Shown here: piece by piece, positions 25,300 through 33,524 of the stretch | How the letters are laid out: every line of letters starts with the position of its first letter | How positions within the stretch are numbered: the first letter of the stretch is position 1 | Origin: an uncultured Clostridia bacterium | GTDB lineage: Bacteria > Bacillota > Clostridia > TANB77 > CAG-508 | DNA: 64,000 nucleotides | NCBI GenBank assembly: GCA_934155265.1 | Contig: CAKPGU010000008.1 | Location: forward strand, 1 to 64,000 | Reading direction: 5' to 3' | Position numbers and translations under genes: made by a program | The notes under the pieces: generated by a model | Database searches by the model: none | What the model saw: the letters and a program-made list of their open reading frames with translations, nothing else | Told to the model about the DNA's origin: nothing

Positions 25300-26085
25300 T
25301 TATTTAACCTGATTCAGTAGTTTGGTGATTAGATTCCTATTGATTCGAATAACTCGTGCAATTTGAGTTATATTTGTACCATTAATAGAACTAATCTTTT
25401 TCAAATCTTCTTTCAAGAGAAATTTATCTCTAGTTTTAAAAAATAAATTAATCTGACCAACATTTGCAAGGTCAAACTTTTTCATAATAATGGATGCTAA
25501 CTGTGCATCAGTCAATTTGTTAATAATTTCGTATTCAACAAAATCTTCGATATCATCAATATCAACCGTACCAATTGTGTAATAAACAAAGTCGTTTAAG
25601 TTATTATTGAAATAATGTAGTAAAACATGTTTATCAATTATTTTTGCTTCGCCTAAATATTCTTTGTAACTACTCCACTCATAATTTTGAGTTAAAGTAA
25701 TGCCAGCTTTCTCAGGATTTCTATGAATATACCTACATAATTCTAGAAAATATTTTTGATTTTCAACAGCTTTACTTTTAAATCGACCTTGAAATAAGTG
25801 TCCAGTTCTTTCGTATTTTTTATTGAAATAAGAAACATATCTTATTGTTAGACTTTGAATTGCTTTTGACAAAAGTTCATCTTTGCATTTGATAACTAAA
25901 TGAACATGGTTTGACATTAAACAATAGGAATAAACTATATAGTTAAAAGTTTGTTGTGTTATGAGGATTTGTTTTAGAAAAAAATATTTATCTTGATTAT
26001 CATAAAAAATATCGTGACTATCTATTCCTTTTAAAATGATGTGATAGATTTGTGAATAAGCGAATGTTCTGATTTTTCTGCTCAA
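25300..26085 (-). CDS. REP-associated tyrosine transposase, RAYT/TnpA-REP (261 aa)
   Basis: The protein is an HUH single-strand transposase of the Y1_Tnp group, in its single-copy RAYT branch. Motifs in order: SQIYHIILKGIDSHDIFYD near the N terminus, the metal-binding HUH motif as SNHVHLVI, then YFNKKYERTGHLFQGRFKSK, then LCRYIHRNPEKAGI carrying the candidate catalytic tyrosine, and WSSYKEYLG. A C-terminal helix-turn-helix-like part (ITQIARVIRINRNLITKLL) is also typical. The gene has a TTG start with GAAGGTGA before it and an upstream promoter; no break is visible. It has no IS200-type partner gene. Palindromic repeats lie on both sides, so a role in spreading them is inferred from known REPIN-RAYT systems. 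Confidence 0.92.
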   Translation of the reverse strand: MSRKIRTFAYSQIYHIILKGIDSHDIFYDNQDKYFFLKQILITQQTFNYIVYSYCLMSNHVHLVIKCKDELLSKAIQSLTIRYVSYFNKKYERTGHLFQGRFKSKAVENQKYFLELCRYIHRNPEKAGITLTQNYEWSSYKEYLGEAKIIDKHVLLHYFNNNLNDFVYYTIGTVDIDDIEDFVEYEIINKLTDAQLASIIMKKFDLANVGQINLFFKTRDKFLLKEDLKKISSINGTNITQIARVIRINRNLITKLLNQVK

Positions 26086-26149
26086 TTTTCACCTTCTTTC
26101 TCCGCAAAATGGGATTGAAATAAAATTTTATTTAGGCTTAAGCATAAAA

Positions 26150-26178
26150 AGTATAACATATATTTGTGAAAAATACAA
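26150..26178 (-). promoter_or_regulatory. Promoter of the RAYT gene
   Basis: On the minus strand TTGTAT (26173-26178), 17 bases, TATACT (26150-26155), with an extended -10 TG one base upstream. The leader contains the perfect palindrome AAATAAAATTTTATTT at 26118-26133. Confidence 0.65.
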
Positions 26179-26301
26179 GATTTTTTATTAAGGTCTATTT
26201 TGCAAATTTTTACTGACAATCTATTACTAATAAATTATAAAAAGTTGAAAGATAACTTTGAAAATTTTGGGCATAAAGAAGTTACGCAAAATTAATAAAA
26301 A

Positions 26302-26357
26302 AAAGAACCGGTCCAAAATTATCCAAGATTAAAAAGGTAAAAAAAGAACCGGTCCTA
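26302..26357. repeat. Two class B repeats upstream of the hydrogenase operon
   Basis: Two direct copies of AAAAAAGAACCGGTCC, ending near 26314 and 26355. With the RAYT promoter and the hydrogenase promoter they account for most of the 350-base gap between 26085 and 26436; the remainder (about 26180-26300) is AT-rich with nothing else recognised. Confidence 0.85.
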
Positions 26358-26377
26358 ATTTAAATTTAAAAAAAATA

Positions 26378-26406
26378 TTGTTTTAAAAATAATACTTTGA
26401 TATAAT
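26378..26406 (+). promoter_or_regulatory. Promoter of the hydrogenase operon
   Basis: TTGTTT (26378-26383), 17 bases, TATAAT (26401-26406), followed by AGGAGG at 26423-26428 before the first gene. Confidence 0.7.
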
Positions 26407-26435
26407 GCAAATATAATATCATAGGAGGAAAATAT

Positions 26436-26966
26436 ATGGATGAAAAAGGGAGTGAAGAATCAGTGGGATTTGAAAGCAAATGTGAATGTGGATGTAATGA
26501 AAAAGATAAATTTTTAGAAGAATTATGTAGTAAATATAAACCAATAAAAGACAATTTGATTCAGATGCTAAATGAAGTACAAGAACACTATGGATATATA
26601 CCAATGAATGCACAAAAGGAACTATCAAATTTTTTAAATGTATCAATGGCAGAGATTTATGGTGTTGTAACATTTTATTCAAGATTTACACTTAAACCAA
26701 AGGGAAAGTACAATGTTGCAGTTTGCTTGGGAACTGCGTGTTATGTGAAAGGTTCTCAAAAAATAATGGATAGATTGAAAGAAAGATTGAAGATAGAAGC
26801 AGGAGAAACAACAAAAGATGGAATGTTTTCAATCGAAGAAACAAGATGTGTTGGGGCTTGTGGATTAGCACCAGTTTTTACGGTTAACGGAGAGGTTTAT
26901 GGAAAGGCAACAGTACAAAAACTAGATCAAGTTTTAGATGAATTAAACGGCAAAAATCAATTGTAA
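26436..26966 (+). CDS. hndA: [FeFe] hydrogenase, NuoE-like [2Fe-2S] subunit (176 aa)
   Basis: The thioredoxin-like 24-kDa subunit fold is clear: NLIQMLNEVQEHYGYIP, then YGVVTFYSRFTLKPKGKYNV and four cluster cysteines in CLGTACYVKG and TRCVGACGLAP. In NAD(P)-linked or electron-bifurcating [FeFe] hydrogenases this subunit works with the NuoF-like and catalytic subunits to connect NADH and ferredoxin to hydrogen production. An N-terminal extension of about 25 residues contains the CECGC stretch and is unusual. It is the first gene of the operon. Confidence 0.94.
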   Translation: MDEKGSEESVGFESKCECGCNEKDKFLEELCSKYKPIKDNLIQMLNEVQEHYGYIPMNAQKELSNFLNVSMAEIYGVVTFYSRFTLKPKGKYNVAVCLGTACYVKGSQKIMDRLKERLKIEAGETTKDGMFSIEETRCVGACGLAPVFTVNGEVYGKATVQKLDQVLDELNGKNQL

Positions 26967-27089
26967 AAAAAATGTACCCGGTCCAAAAAAATGTACCCGG
27001 TCCAAAAAAATGTACCCGGTCCAAAATTATACAGTCCAAAATTATAAAATTGTAAAAAAATGTAAAATAGTGCAAAATGTACCCGGTCC
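26966..27089. repeat. Three perfect tandem class A repeats plus one more copy
   Basis: The 19-base unit AAAAAAATGTACCCGGTCC occurs three times head to tail at 26966-26984, 26985-27003 and 27004-27022. A fourth core lies at about 27074-27088 in the context AGTGCAAAATGTACCCGG, which is repeated at both later junctions of the operon. Confidence 0.92.
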
Positions 27090-27123
27090 AAAATTTACAA
27101 AATTACCCCAAAGGAGGAAATGA

Positions 27124-28983
27124 ATGAAAAGTTTAGAAGAAATACATCAAATAAGAGAAGAAAAAAGAAAAGAACTAGATTTAAGAGTAAATACGAAAGC
27201 AGATACAAGAGAAAAACATATATTAGTATGCCATGGAACAGGATGTACATCCTCAAAGTCACCGGAGATACTAACTAATTTTAGAAAAATTATAGAAGAA
27301 AAAAATATAGAAAATGTCAGAGTAATAATGACAGGATGTTTTGGGTTATGTGCCAAAGGTCCAATTGTAATTATTAGACCTGAAGATACTTTTTATTCAA
27401 ATGTAAAGCCTGAAGATTGCGAAGAGATAATTCAAACGCATATAATAGAAGGCAAAACAGTAGATAGATTGTTATGTAAGGATATTGACGGAAGAATTGT
27501 CAACAGATTAGATGATTTAAACTTTTATAAGAAGCAAAAAAGAATTGCATTGAAAAATTGTGGCATTATCAATCCAGAATGCATTGATGAATACATTGCA
27601 TTTGATGGGTATAGAGCGCTAGAGAGAGCAATAAGGGAGATGACTCCTGATGAAGTTATTCAGGTTGTTAAAGATTCAGGATTAAGAGGACGTGGAGGAG
27701 CTGGATTTCCAACGGGCAAAAAGTGGGAGCTTACAAAATCTTATGAATCTGACCAGAAATACATTGTTTGTAATGCAGATGAAGGTGATCCAGGAGCTTT
27801 TATGGACAGAAGTATTTTGGAAGGTGATCCGCATTCAGTTTTGGAAGCAATGATGATTGCAGGATTTGCAATTGGTGCAAACAAAGGGTACATATATGTT
27901 AGGGCAGAATATCCAATAGCTGTTAAAAGATTTCAAAAAGCGATAGATCAAGCTCGAGAATATGGAATTCTTGGAAAAAATATATTTGGAACAAACTTCG
28001 AGTTTGATGTAGAAATTCGTTTGGGTGCAGGAGCATTTGTATGTGGAGAAGAAACAGCACTTTTAGAATCAATTGAAGGAAAACGAGGTCAACCAAGAGT
28101 AAAACCTCCATATCCAGCTGAAAAAGGACTTTGGGGCAAACCAACACTTATAAATAATGTAGAAACTTTTGCAAATATAACGAGAATCATATTAAAAGGA
28201 GCAGAGTGGTATTCATCAATAGGAACTGAAACATCAAAAGGAACAAAAGTATTTGCACTAGGTGGGAATGTAAATAATATTGGTTTAGTAGAAGTACCAA
28301 TGGGAACAACACTTCGAGAGATTGTATATGACATTGGTGGAGGAATTCCAAATGGAAGAGAGTTTAAAGCTGCTCAGACAGGAGGACCATCAGGTGGGTG
28401 CATTCCAGCTGAACACCTAGACACTCCAATTGATTATGAATCTTTAAAAACAATCGGATCAATGATGGGATCTGGCGGTTTAATTGTAATGGATGATACA
28501 AAGTGTATGGTATGTTTGGCAAAATTTTACTTAGAATTCACTGTTAGTGAAAGTTGTGGAAAGTGTACACCTTGTAGAATAGGAACGAAAAGAATGCTTG
28601 AAATTCTAGAAAAATTGTGCTCAGGAGAGGGATCGGAATATGATATTTATAGACTAGAAAAGTTAGCAGTGAATATTCAAAAAGCTAGTATTTGCGGACT
28701 AGGACAGAGTGCACCAAATCCTGTAATTAGCACATTGAAATATTTTAGAGAAGAGTTTAGACAACATGCTATCGAAAAAGAATGTAAAACACTGGAATGT
28801 AAGGCATTGTCAAATATAACAATAGACCCTGAAAAGTGTAAAGGATGTGGATTGTGCCAAAAACATTGTCCTGTTAGTGCAATTGAGGGAGAAGCAAGAG
28901 AAAAAAGAGTGATTAATCAAAATAAATGTATTAAATGTGGTACTTGCTTGACTAATTGTCCATTCCATGCAATTGGAAATTAA
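27124..28983 (+). CDS. hndC: [FeFe] hydrogenase, NuoF-like flavoprotein subunit (619 aa)
   Basis: The N terminus is a thioredoxin-like [2Fe-2S] domain (ILVCHGTGCTSSKSPEI and MTGCFGLCAKGPIV). The NuoF core follows: GLRGRGGAGFPTGKKWEL for NADH binding, CNADEGDPGAFMDRSILEGD for FMN, GAGAFVCGEETALLESIEG, and the [4Fe-4S] motif ESCGKCTPCRIGTKRM. Two C-terminal [4Fe-4S] ferredoxin motifs (CKGCGLCQKHCP and CIKCGTCLTNCP) end the protein. This is the layout of HydB/HndC in trimeric hydrogenases, where it oxidises NADH or bifurcates electrons. AAAGGAGG lies just before the ATG. Confidence 0.96.
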   Translation: MKSLEEIHQIREEKRKELDLRVNTKADTREKHILVCHGTGCTSSKSPEILTNFRKIIEEKNIENVRVIMTGCFGLCAKGPIVIIRPEDTFYSNVKPEDCEEIIQTHIIEGKTVDRLLCKDIDGRIVNRLDDLNFYKKQKRIALKNCGIINPECIDEYIAFDGYRALERAIREMTPDEVIQVVKDSGLRGRGGAGFPTGKKWELTKSYESDQKYIVCNADEGDPGAFMDRSILEGDPHSVLEAMMIAGFAIGANKGYIYVRAEYPIAVKRFQKAIDQAREYGILGKNIFGTNFEFDVEIRLGAGAFVCGEETALLESIEGKRGQPRVKPPYPAEKGLWGKPTLINNVETFANITRIILKGAEWYSSIGTETSKGTKVFALGGNVNNIGLVEVPMGTTLREIVYDIGGGIPNGREFKAAQTGGPSGGCIPAEHLDTPIDYESLKTIGSMMGSGGLIVMDDTKCMVCLAKFYLEFTVSESCGKCTPCRIGTKRMLEILEKLCSGEGSEYDIYRLEKLAVNIQKASICGLGQSAPNPVISTLKYFREEFRQHAIEKECKTLECKALSNITIDPEKCKGCGLCQKHCPVSAIEGEAREKRVINQNKCIKCGTCLTNCPFHAIGN

Positions 28984-28986
28984 TAA

Positions 28987-29099
28987 AAATGGACCAGGTC
29001 CATTTTTGAAATATTTTTTAAAATATGCAATTTTGTACCCGGTCCTAAATTGTAAAATTGTAAAAAAATGTAAAAAAGTGCAAAATGTACCCGGTCCCA
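28987..29099. repeat. Class A repeats in the hydrogenase operon, second junction
   Basis: The segment contains ATGGACCAGGTCCAT (about 28989-29003, a near-palindrome), a core at about 29035-29046, and AGTGCAAAATGTACCCGG preceded by TTGTAAAAAAATGTAAAA near 29055-29097. Confidence 0.88.
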
Positions 29100-29164
29100 A
29101 ATTATAAAAATTGCGACAAAATTGCAACCATATTACTCAAACAAAAGAAGGAGGAAAAATCATC

Positions 29165-29695
29165 ATGAAGATGACAGAAATATTAATTATAATAGTAAAC
29201 ATATCAATATTAATATTACCAATTATAATGTTAATAGAAAATCTTATAAAAAGAAAATACAGAATATTAAATATAAGTATGCTTTTAAACATGTTTGCAT
29301 GGGTATATCTATCATACCTATGGAATGTAAGAAATCCAGGATTTTGGATAAAATGCGATACTAGAATTTTAACATTAATAGCAAGTATATTACTTATTGC
29401 TTCAATAATAACATTTGTGTTACAACTAAAAAATAAAAAAAGCAATAAGTTACTAATAATGATTGCAATAATATTTGTGTACTATATTATCATGACAAAT
29501 GATACAACATATAGAGAAAGAACAAGAGTTGATACTGTTGAACAAAAGACAATAAGAGAATATGTTCTTCAAGAACATGTACCATATTTAGCATTCCTAA
29601 GTATAGAAATAGAACTTTTTGTCAACCTGCTAAATAGTCGTAAATTAATTCAAGAAAAAGAAAATGTAGAAAATATAGAAGAAAAAGAAGAGTAA
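29165..29695 (+). CDS. Four-span membrane protein inside the hydrogenase operon (176 aa)
   Basis: Four hydrophobic segments are visible (about residues 3-24, 37-55, 67-88 and 95-112), then a soluble C-terminal part with a late hydrophobic patch and an acidic end. I do not recognise the family and see no cofactor motif. The start at 29165 lies 10 bases after GAAGGAGG; the ORF is open upstream to 29111 without a ribosome site. It is flanked by hydrogenase genes on the same strand, so it is probably co-transcribed with them. A role in membrane docking is possible but unsupported. Confidence 0.75.
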   Translation: MKMTEILIIIVNISILILPIIMLIENLIKRKYRILNISMLLNMFAWVYLSYLWNVRNPGFWIKCDTRILTLIASILLIASIITFVLQLKNKKSNKLLIMIAIIFVYYIIMTNDTTYRERTRVDTVEQKTIREYVLQEHVPYLAFLSIEIELFVNLLNSRKLIQEKENVENIEEKEE

Positions 29696-29698
29696 AAA

Positions 29699-29832
29699 GG
29701 GACAGTTCTTTTTTATAAAAATGTAAAAAATGTACCCGGTCCAAAATTGCACAAAATTGCACACATAAATTAGAAATATAAAAAATGTAAAAAAATGTAA
29801 AAAAGTGCAAAATGTACCCGGTCCATTTTTAC
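29699..29832. repeat. Class A and B repeats in the hydrogenase operon, third junction
   Basis: A diverged class B piece (GGGACAGTTCTTTTTT), a core near 29732-29743 and AGTGCAAAATGTACCCGG near 29805-29822 with the same TGTAAAAAAATGTAAAA lead-in as at the other two junctions. Confidence 0.88.
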
Positions 29833-29855
29833 CCATTTTTACCAAAGGAGGGAAT

Positions 29856-31607
29856 ATGAAAGAAAATTTAGTAACTGCAACAATAGATGGAGTAAAAGTA
29901 GAAGTTCCAAAAGGAACGACAATATTAGAGGCAGCAAAACATGCAGGAATAGACATTCCAACACTATGCTTTTTAAAAGACATAAATGAAATGGGAGATT
30001 GCAGAATGTGCATAGTGGAGGTTGAAGGAAGAAGAGGATTCGCGACATCTTGTATTCAAACAGTTGAGGATGGAATGGTGGTTCATACACATACACCGAA
30101 TGTGCTAGAAGCAAGGCATGTAATATTAGATTTGATTATTTCGAACCATGCAAAGGATTGCTTAACTTGTACTCGTTCAGGAAATTGCGAATTGCAAACA
30201 TTGGCTGTTAAATTTAATGTGTTGAAAGTTGAGTTTCCGGGAGAAATGACTAAGCATAAAATTGATGATTTGTCACCTTCAATTGTAAGGGATTTTAATA
30301 AATGTATTTTATGTAGAAGATGTGTGGCAGCATGCAAAAATGTTCAAAAAATTGGAGCAATTGATTGTATCAAGAGGGGATTTGAGTCATGTATTTCAAC
30401 TGTTGGTGATCACAGTTTGAATGATGTTAACTGTACTAATTGTGGGCAATGTATTCAAGCATGTCCGACAGGAGCATTGCATGAAAAAGAAACAATTGAT
30501 GATGTGTGGGTCAAATTGAAAGATCCAGATACATATGTTGTTGTTCAAACAGCACCAGCTGTGAGAGTTGCATTAGGAGAGGAGTTTGGAATGCCGATTG
30601 GAACTAATGTGACAGGAAAAATGGTTACAGCCTTAAAAAGATTAGGTTTTAACAAGGTTTTTGATACAAATACTGGTGCAGATTTCACAATAATGGAAGA
30701 GGCAAATGAATTTATAGAAAGACTTAAAGAAAATGATAGTCTTCCTATGATAACATCATGTTCGCCAGGATGGGTAAAATACATAGAAATGAATTATCCG
30801 GAATTGTTACCACATCTATCAACATGTAAATCACCACATCAAATGTTTGGAGCATTAATAAAAACATATTTTGCTAAAAAAGAAGGAATTCCACCTGAAA
30901 AGATTTACATGGTTTCTGTTATGCCATGTATAGCAAAAAAATTCGAAAGACAAAGACCAGAAATGAAAAATGAAGGCCTATATGATGTTGATAATGTTAT
31001 TACAACAAGGGAACTTTCAAGGATGATAAAACAAGCTAATATTGAGTTTGATAAACTCGAAGACAGTGCGTTTGACTCTCCAATGGGAGAATCAACAGGA
31101 GCTGCAGCAATATTTGGAACTACGGGTGGAGTTATGGAGGCAGCTTTGAGAACAGCACAAGATACTCTAACAGGAAAAGATTTGCCAAAAATTGAATTCG
31201 AACAAGTTAGAGGGGGAGATGGAATAAAAAGAGCAACTGTAAACATTGCAGGAAAAGATATCAAAGTAGTAGCTGCAAGTGGATTAGCAAATGCTCAGAA
31301 AATTATGGAAGAAATTAAATCTGGAAAAGCGGACTATCAATTTGTAGAAATAATGGCATGCCCAGGAGGATGTGTAATGGGCGGAGGTCAACCTATAAAA
31401 AGTTCAAAAATAAGAAGAGAAGTTGATGTCAGAAAGCTTAGAGCAGATTCGTTATATAGTATAGATGAAAAAAGCACAATTAGGAAATCTCATAAAAATC
31501 CAGTAATACAAACAGTTTATGAAGAATTCCTAGAAGAACCTGGAAGCTATCGTGCTCATAAGTTGTTACATACACATTATGTCGAAAGACCAAAATATAA
31601 TATATAA
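29856..31607 (+). CDS. hndD: [FeFe] hydrogenase catalytic subunit (583 aa)
   Basis: The catalytic subunit reduces protons or oxidises H2. Domains in order: N-terminal [2Fe-2S] ferredoxin (residues 1-80), the His-ligated [4Fe-4S] motif HAKDCLTCTRSGNCELQ, two [4Fe-4S] motifs (CILCRRCVAAC and CTNCGQCIQACP), then the H-cluster domain with L1 TSCSPGWVKYIE (about 300), L2 MPCIAKKFE (about 356), L3 MACPGGCVMGGGQP (about 499), and the small C-terminal subunit-like part. The start at 29856 follows AAAGGAGGG; an in-frame ATG at 29805 lies in a repeat and is rejected. With the NuoE- and NuoF-like genes it makes a trimeric, probably bifurcating enzyme. Confidence 0.97.
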   Translation: MKENLVTATIDGVKVEVPKGTTILEAAKHAGIDIPTLCFLKDINEMGDCRMCIVEVEGRRGFATSCIQTVEDGMVVHTHTPNVLEARHVILDLIISNHAKDCLTCTRSGNCELQTLAVKFNVLKVEFPGEMTKHKIDDLSPSIVRDFNKCILCRRCVAACKNVQKIGAIDCIKRGFESCISTVGDHSLNDVNCTNCGQCIQACPTGALHEKETIDDVWVKLKDPDTYVVVQTAPAVRVALGEEFGMPIGTNVTGKMVTALKRLGFNKVFDTNTGADFTIMEEANEFIERLKENDSLPMITSCSPGWVKYIEMNYPELLPHLSTCKSPHQMFGALIKTYFAKKEGIPPEKIYMVSVMPCIAKKFERQRPEMKNEGLYDVDNVITTRELSRMIKQANIEFDKLEDSAFDSPMGESTGAAAIFGTTGGVMEAALRTAQDTLTGKDLPKIEFEQVRGGDGIKRATVNIAGKDIKVVAASGLANAQKIMEEIKSGKADYQFVEIMACPGGCVMGGGQPIKSSKIRREVDVRKLRADSLYSIDEKSTIRKSHKNPVIQTVYEEFLEEPGSYRAHKLLHTHYVERPKYNI

Positions 31608-31629
31608 AAAAAGAAAGGAAAGTTGAAAA

Positions 31630-31962
31630 ATGGAAGTAAATGAAGAAAAAAGAAACAAATTTATTGAATTTGCAGGAAAGAGAGTAAATAATGTAATGCA
31701 TGATATACAAATATTAGAACCAATGGCAAGGAGTAATTCATACGACTTTACAAAAGAAGATGTAGAAGAGATGTTTAATGCTATGCAAGAAACCTTAAAT
31801 GATGCAAGAACAGAATTCGAAAAGAAATTCGAAGAAAAGGCAAAAGCTGAGAAAAAAGTATTTACCTTTGGTGGAACAGGAACATCAAAAGTTGATATAG
31901 AAGAAAATATTAACACAGAAATTTCAGATAATAATGAGGATGATTCTAATATCGAAATGTAA
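31630..31962 (+). CDS. Small acidic protein of unknown function (110 aa)
   Basis: The first 85 residues are helical with a probable coiled coil (EMFNAMQETLNDARTEFEKKF), followed by a short Gly/Thr stretch and a very acidic tail. No family is recognised. It lies 22 bases after the hydrogenase catalytic gene with AAAGGAAAG before the ATG, so it may be the last gene of that operon. A helical bundle interacting with nucleic acid or a partner protein is possible but not shown. Confidence 0.75.
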   Translation: MEVNEEKRNKFIEFAGKRVNNVMHDIQILEPMARSNSYDFTKEDVEEMFNAMQETLNDARTEFEKKFEEKAKAEKKVFTFGGTGTSKVDIEENINTEISDNNEDDSNIEM

Positions 31963-32005
31963 CAAAAATGTAATATAAATGTAATATAATTACGTGTGAA
32001 AATTG

Positions 32006-32034
32006 TTGACAAACCAAAAAATAGATAGTAAAAT
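32006..32034 (+). promoter_or_regulatory. Promoter of the TasA-like gene
   Basis: TTGACA (32006-32011), 17 bases, TAAAAT (32029-32034). Confidence 0.8.
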
Positions 32035-32090
32035 AAAACTAAATTGAATAAAAAAGTGAAAAAGAAAATATAGATGAAAGGGAGAAGAAA

Positions 32091-33287
32091 ATGAAAGGAA
32101 AAAGTAAAAGAAACAAAAGAAAATCTGAAATGAATGCGATGTTTTTTATAATATTACTTGCAGCAGTAATGTTCATAATATCAACATATGCGTGGTTCTC
32201 AACACAGAAAAACGTATCTATCACGAACTTACAAGGTACAGTACAAGTAGCGGAAGGTTTGGAAATTTCACTTGATGCTAAAAACTGGTCAAATGGTATA
32301 GTATTAGGAACAGAAGAAGGACAATTAAGCATAATGGATAATGCATATGTAGGGCATCACAACATATCACCATCAGAAATGTTGCCAGTATCTACATTAG
32401 GATTAGTTAGTGGTTCTATGACAGATTTAAAAATGCTTAGAGGAAAAATTACAAATTCAACAATGTTAGAGAATATTACTGAAACAAAAGAGTCAGTAAC
32501 AGAGCCAACAAGTCTAGAATATCCAGGATATTTCGCATTTGATGTATTCTTAAAGAACGATTCTAAAGATACTTCACATGATGATATATTACAATTAAAC
32601 TATGATTCTTCATTAGAACTTTTAGATTCTTCAAAAACAACAACAGGTCTTCAAAACACAGCAAGAGTTGCATTTGCTAAATATAGTGGAACATCTGATA
32701 CTATAGCTGATCAAGATACAATACTTAAAGAAACAGCAGGTACTGGTGTAGGTGCAGCAACAGTAAATATAACAGATGTAGCTATATGGGAACCAAATTC
32801 TAATACACATGTTGATTACATAGTAGAAAATAATAATAAAGTAACATGGTCTGTTGCTGATGCATCAGCATATGCAACTAAACTATTAAAAGATGGTAAA
32901 AAAGGATTTGATACAAATACTCAATTACCTACATATGCTCTAAAAGACAGTTCTGTAGGAAATACAATAAATGATATATATAAATGGGATGGTTCAGAAT
33001 CACAAATTGCAAAACAATACACATTACAAACTAAATTAACAGCAAAAGAATCAACATCTGTTGATTATGCACTTGAAGACGGTGTTCAAAATCTAGTTAG
33101 TGCAAAAGATGGAACAACAGAATTTGGAATTTCTCCAAGTAGAATTTCAAGAATAAGAATTTATGTATGGTTAGAAGGTCAAGATGTTGACTGTATTAAC
33201 TGGGCTTCACATGGTGGAGGAATTAAAGTTAATATTGGTCTAGTTAAAGGATCTACTGTAGGATCAAAAGGTGAATCTGGCGAATAG
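32091..33287 (+). CDS. TasA/camelysin-like secreted surface protein (398 aa)
   Basis: After a basic start (MKGKSKRNKRKSE) comes a hydrophobic segment ending ISTYAWFSTQ. That TYAWFS ending is the hallmark of the SipW-dependent signal peptides of TasA/CalY-like fibre and matrix proteins. The mature part is beta-rich, Ser/Thr/Asp-rich and without cysteine, and is longer than TasA. AAAGGGAG precedes the ATG, and the gene has its own promoter and a strong terminator. No sipW gene is visible nearby. An alternative is a pilin-like or S-layer-like protein; the assignment rests mainly on the N terminus. Confidence 0.7.
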   Translation: MKGKSKRNKRKSEMNAMFFIILLAAVMFIISTYAWFSTQKNVSITNLQGTVQVAEGLEISLDAKNWSNGIVLGTEEGQLSIMDNAYVGHHNISPSEMLPVSTLGLVSGSMTDLKMLRGKITNSTMLENITETKESVTEPTSLEYPGYFAFDVFLKNDSKDTSHDDILQLNYDSSLELLDSSKTTTGLQNTARVAFAKYSGTSDTIADQDTILKETAGTGVGAATVNITDVAIWEPNSNTHVDYIVENNNKVTWSVADASAYATKLLKDGKKGFDTNTQLPTYALKDSSVGNTINDIYKWDGSESQIAKQYTLQTKLTAKESTSVDYALEDGVQNLVSAKDGTTEFGISPSRISRIRIYVWLEGQDVDCINWASHGGGIKVNIGLVKGSTVGSKGESGE

Positions 33288-33318
33288 TACATAAATAAAA
33301 TAATGTAATATAATAAAA

Positions 33319-33361
33319 ATCCGATATACATTTTGCTTTGAAATGTATATTGGATTTTTTT
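33319..33361 (+). terminator. Terminator of the TasA-like gene
   Basis: ATCCGATATACATTT (33319-33333) pairs with AAATGTATATTGGAT (33341-33355), followed by six T. Confidence 0.93.
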
Positions 33362-33364
33362 GGA

Positions 33365-33398
33365 AAAAAGTGCAAAATGTACCCGGTCCATTTTTGCT
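33365..33398. repeat. Class A repeat, single copy
   Basis: AAAAGTGCAAAATGTACCCGG continuing into TCCATTTTTGCTCG, directly after the terminator. Confidence 0.85.
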
Positions 33399-33450
33399 CG
33401 TTTTATTACATTAATATTACAAATGTCATTAAAATGTAACATAAAAGCTA

Positions 33451-33479
33451 TTGAGATTAGATGGAAAATGATGTATAAT
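33451..33479 (+). promoter_or_regulatory. Promoter of the charged-linker protein gene
   Basis: TTGAGA (33451-33456), 17 bases, TATAAT (33474-33479), with a TG just upstream of the -10. Confidence 0.75.
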
Positions 33480-33524
33480 TAAAGAAATGGTTAACGATAA
33501 AAATACAAAAGACTGGAGGTAAAA

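Noticed and set aside
26966..27022. Tandem short repeats as a possible CRISPR array
   Set aside because: The three 19-base units abut with no spacers, and the same core is scattered at many other intergenic sites.
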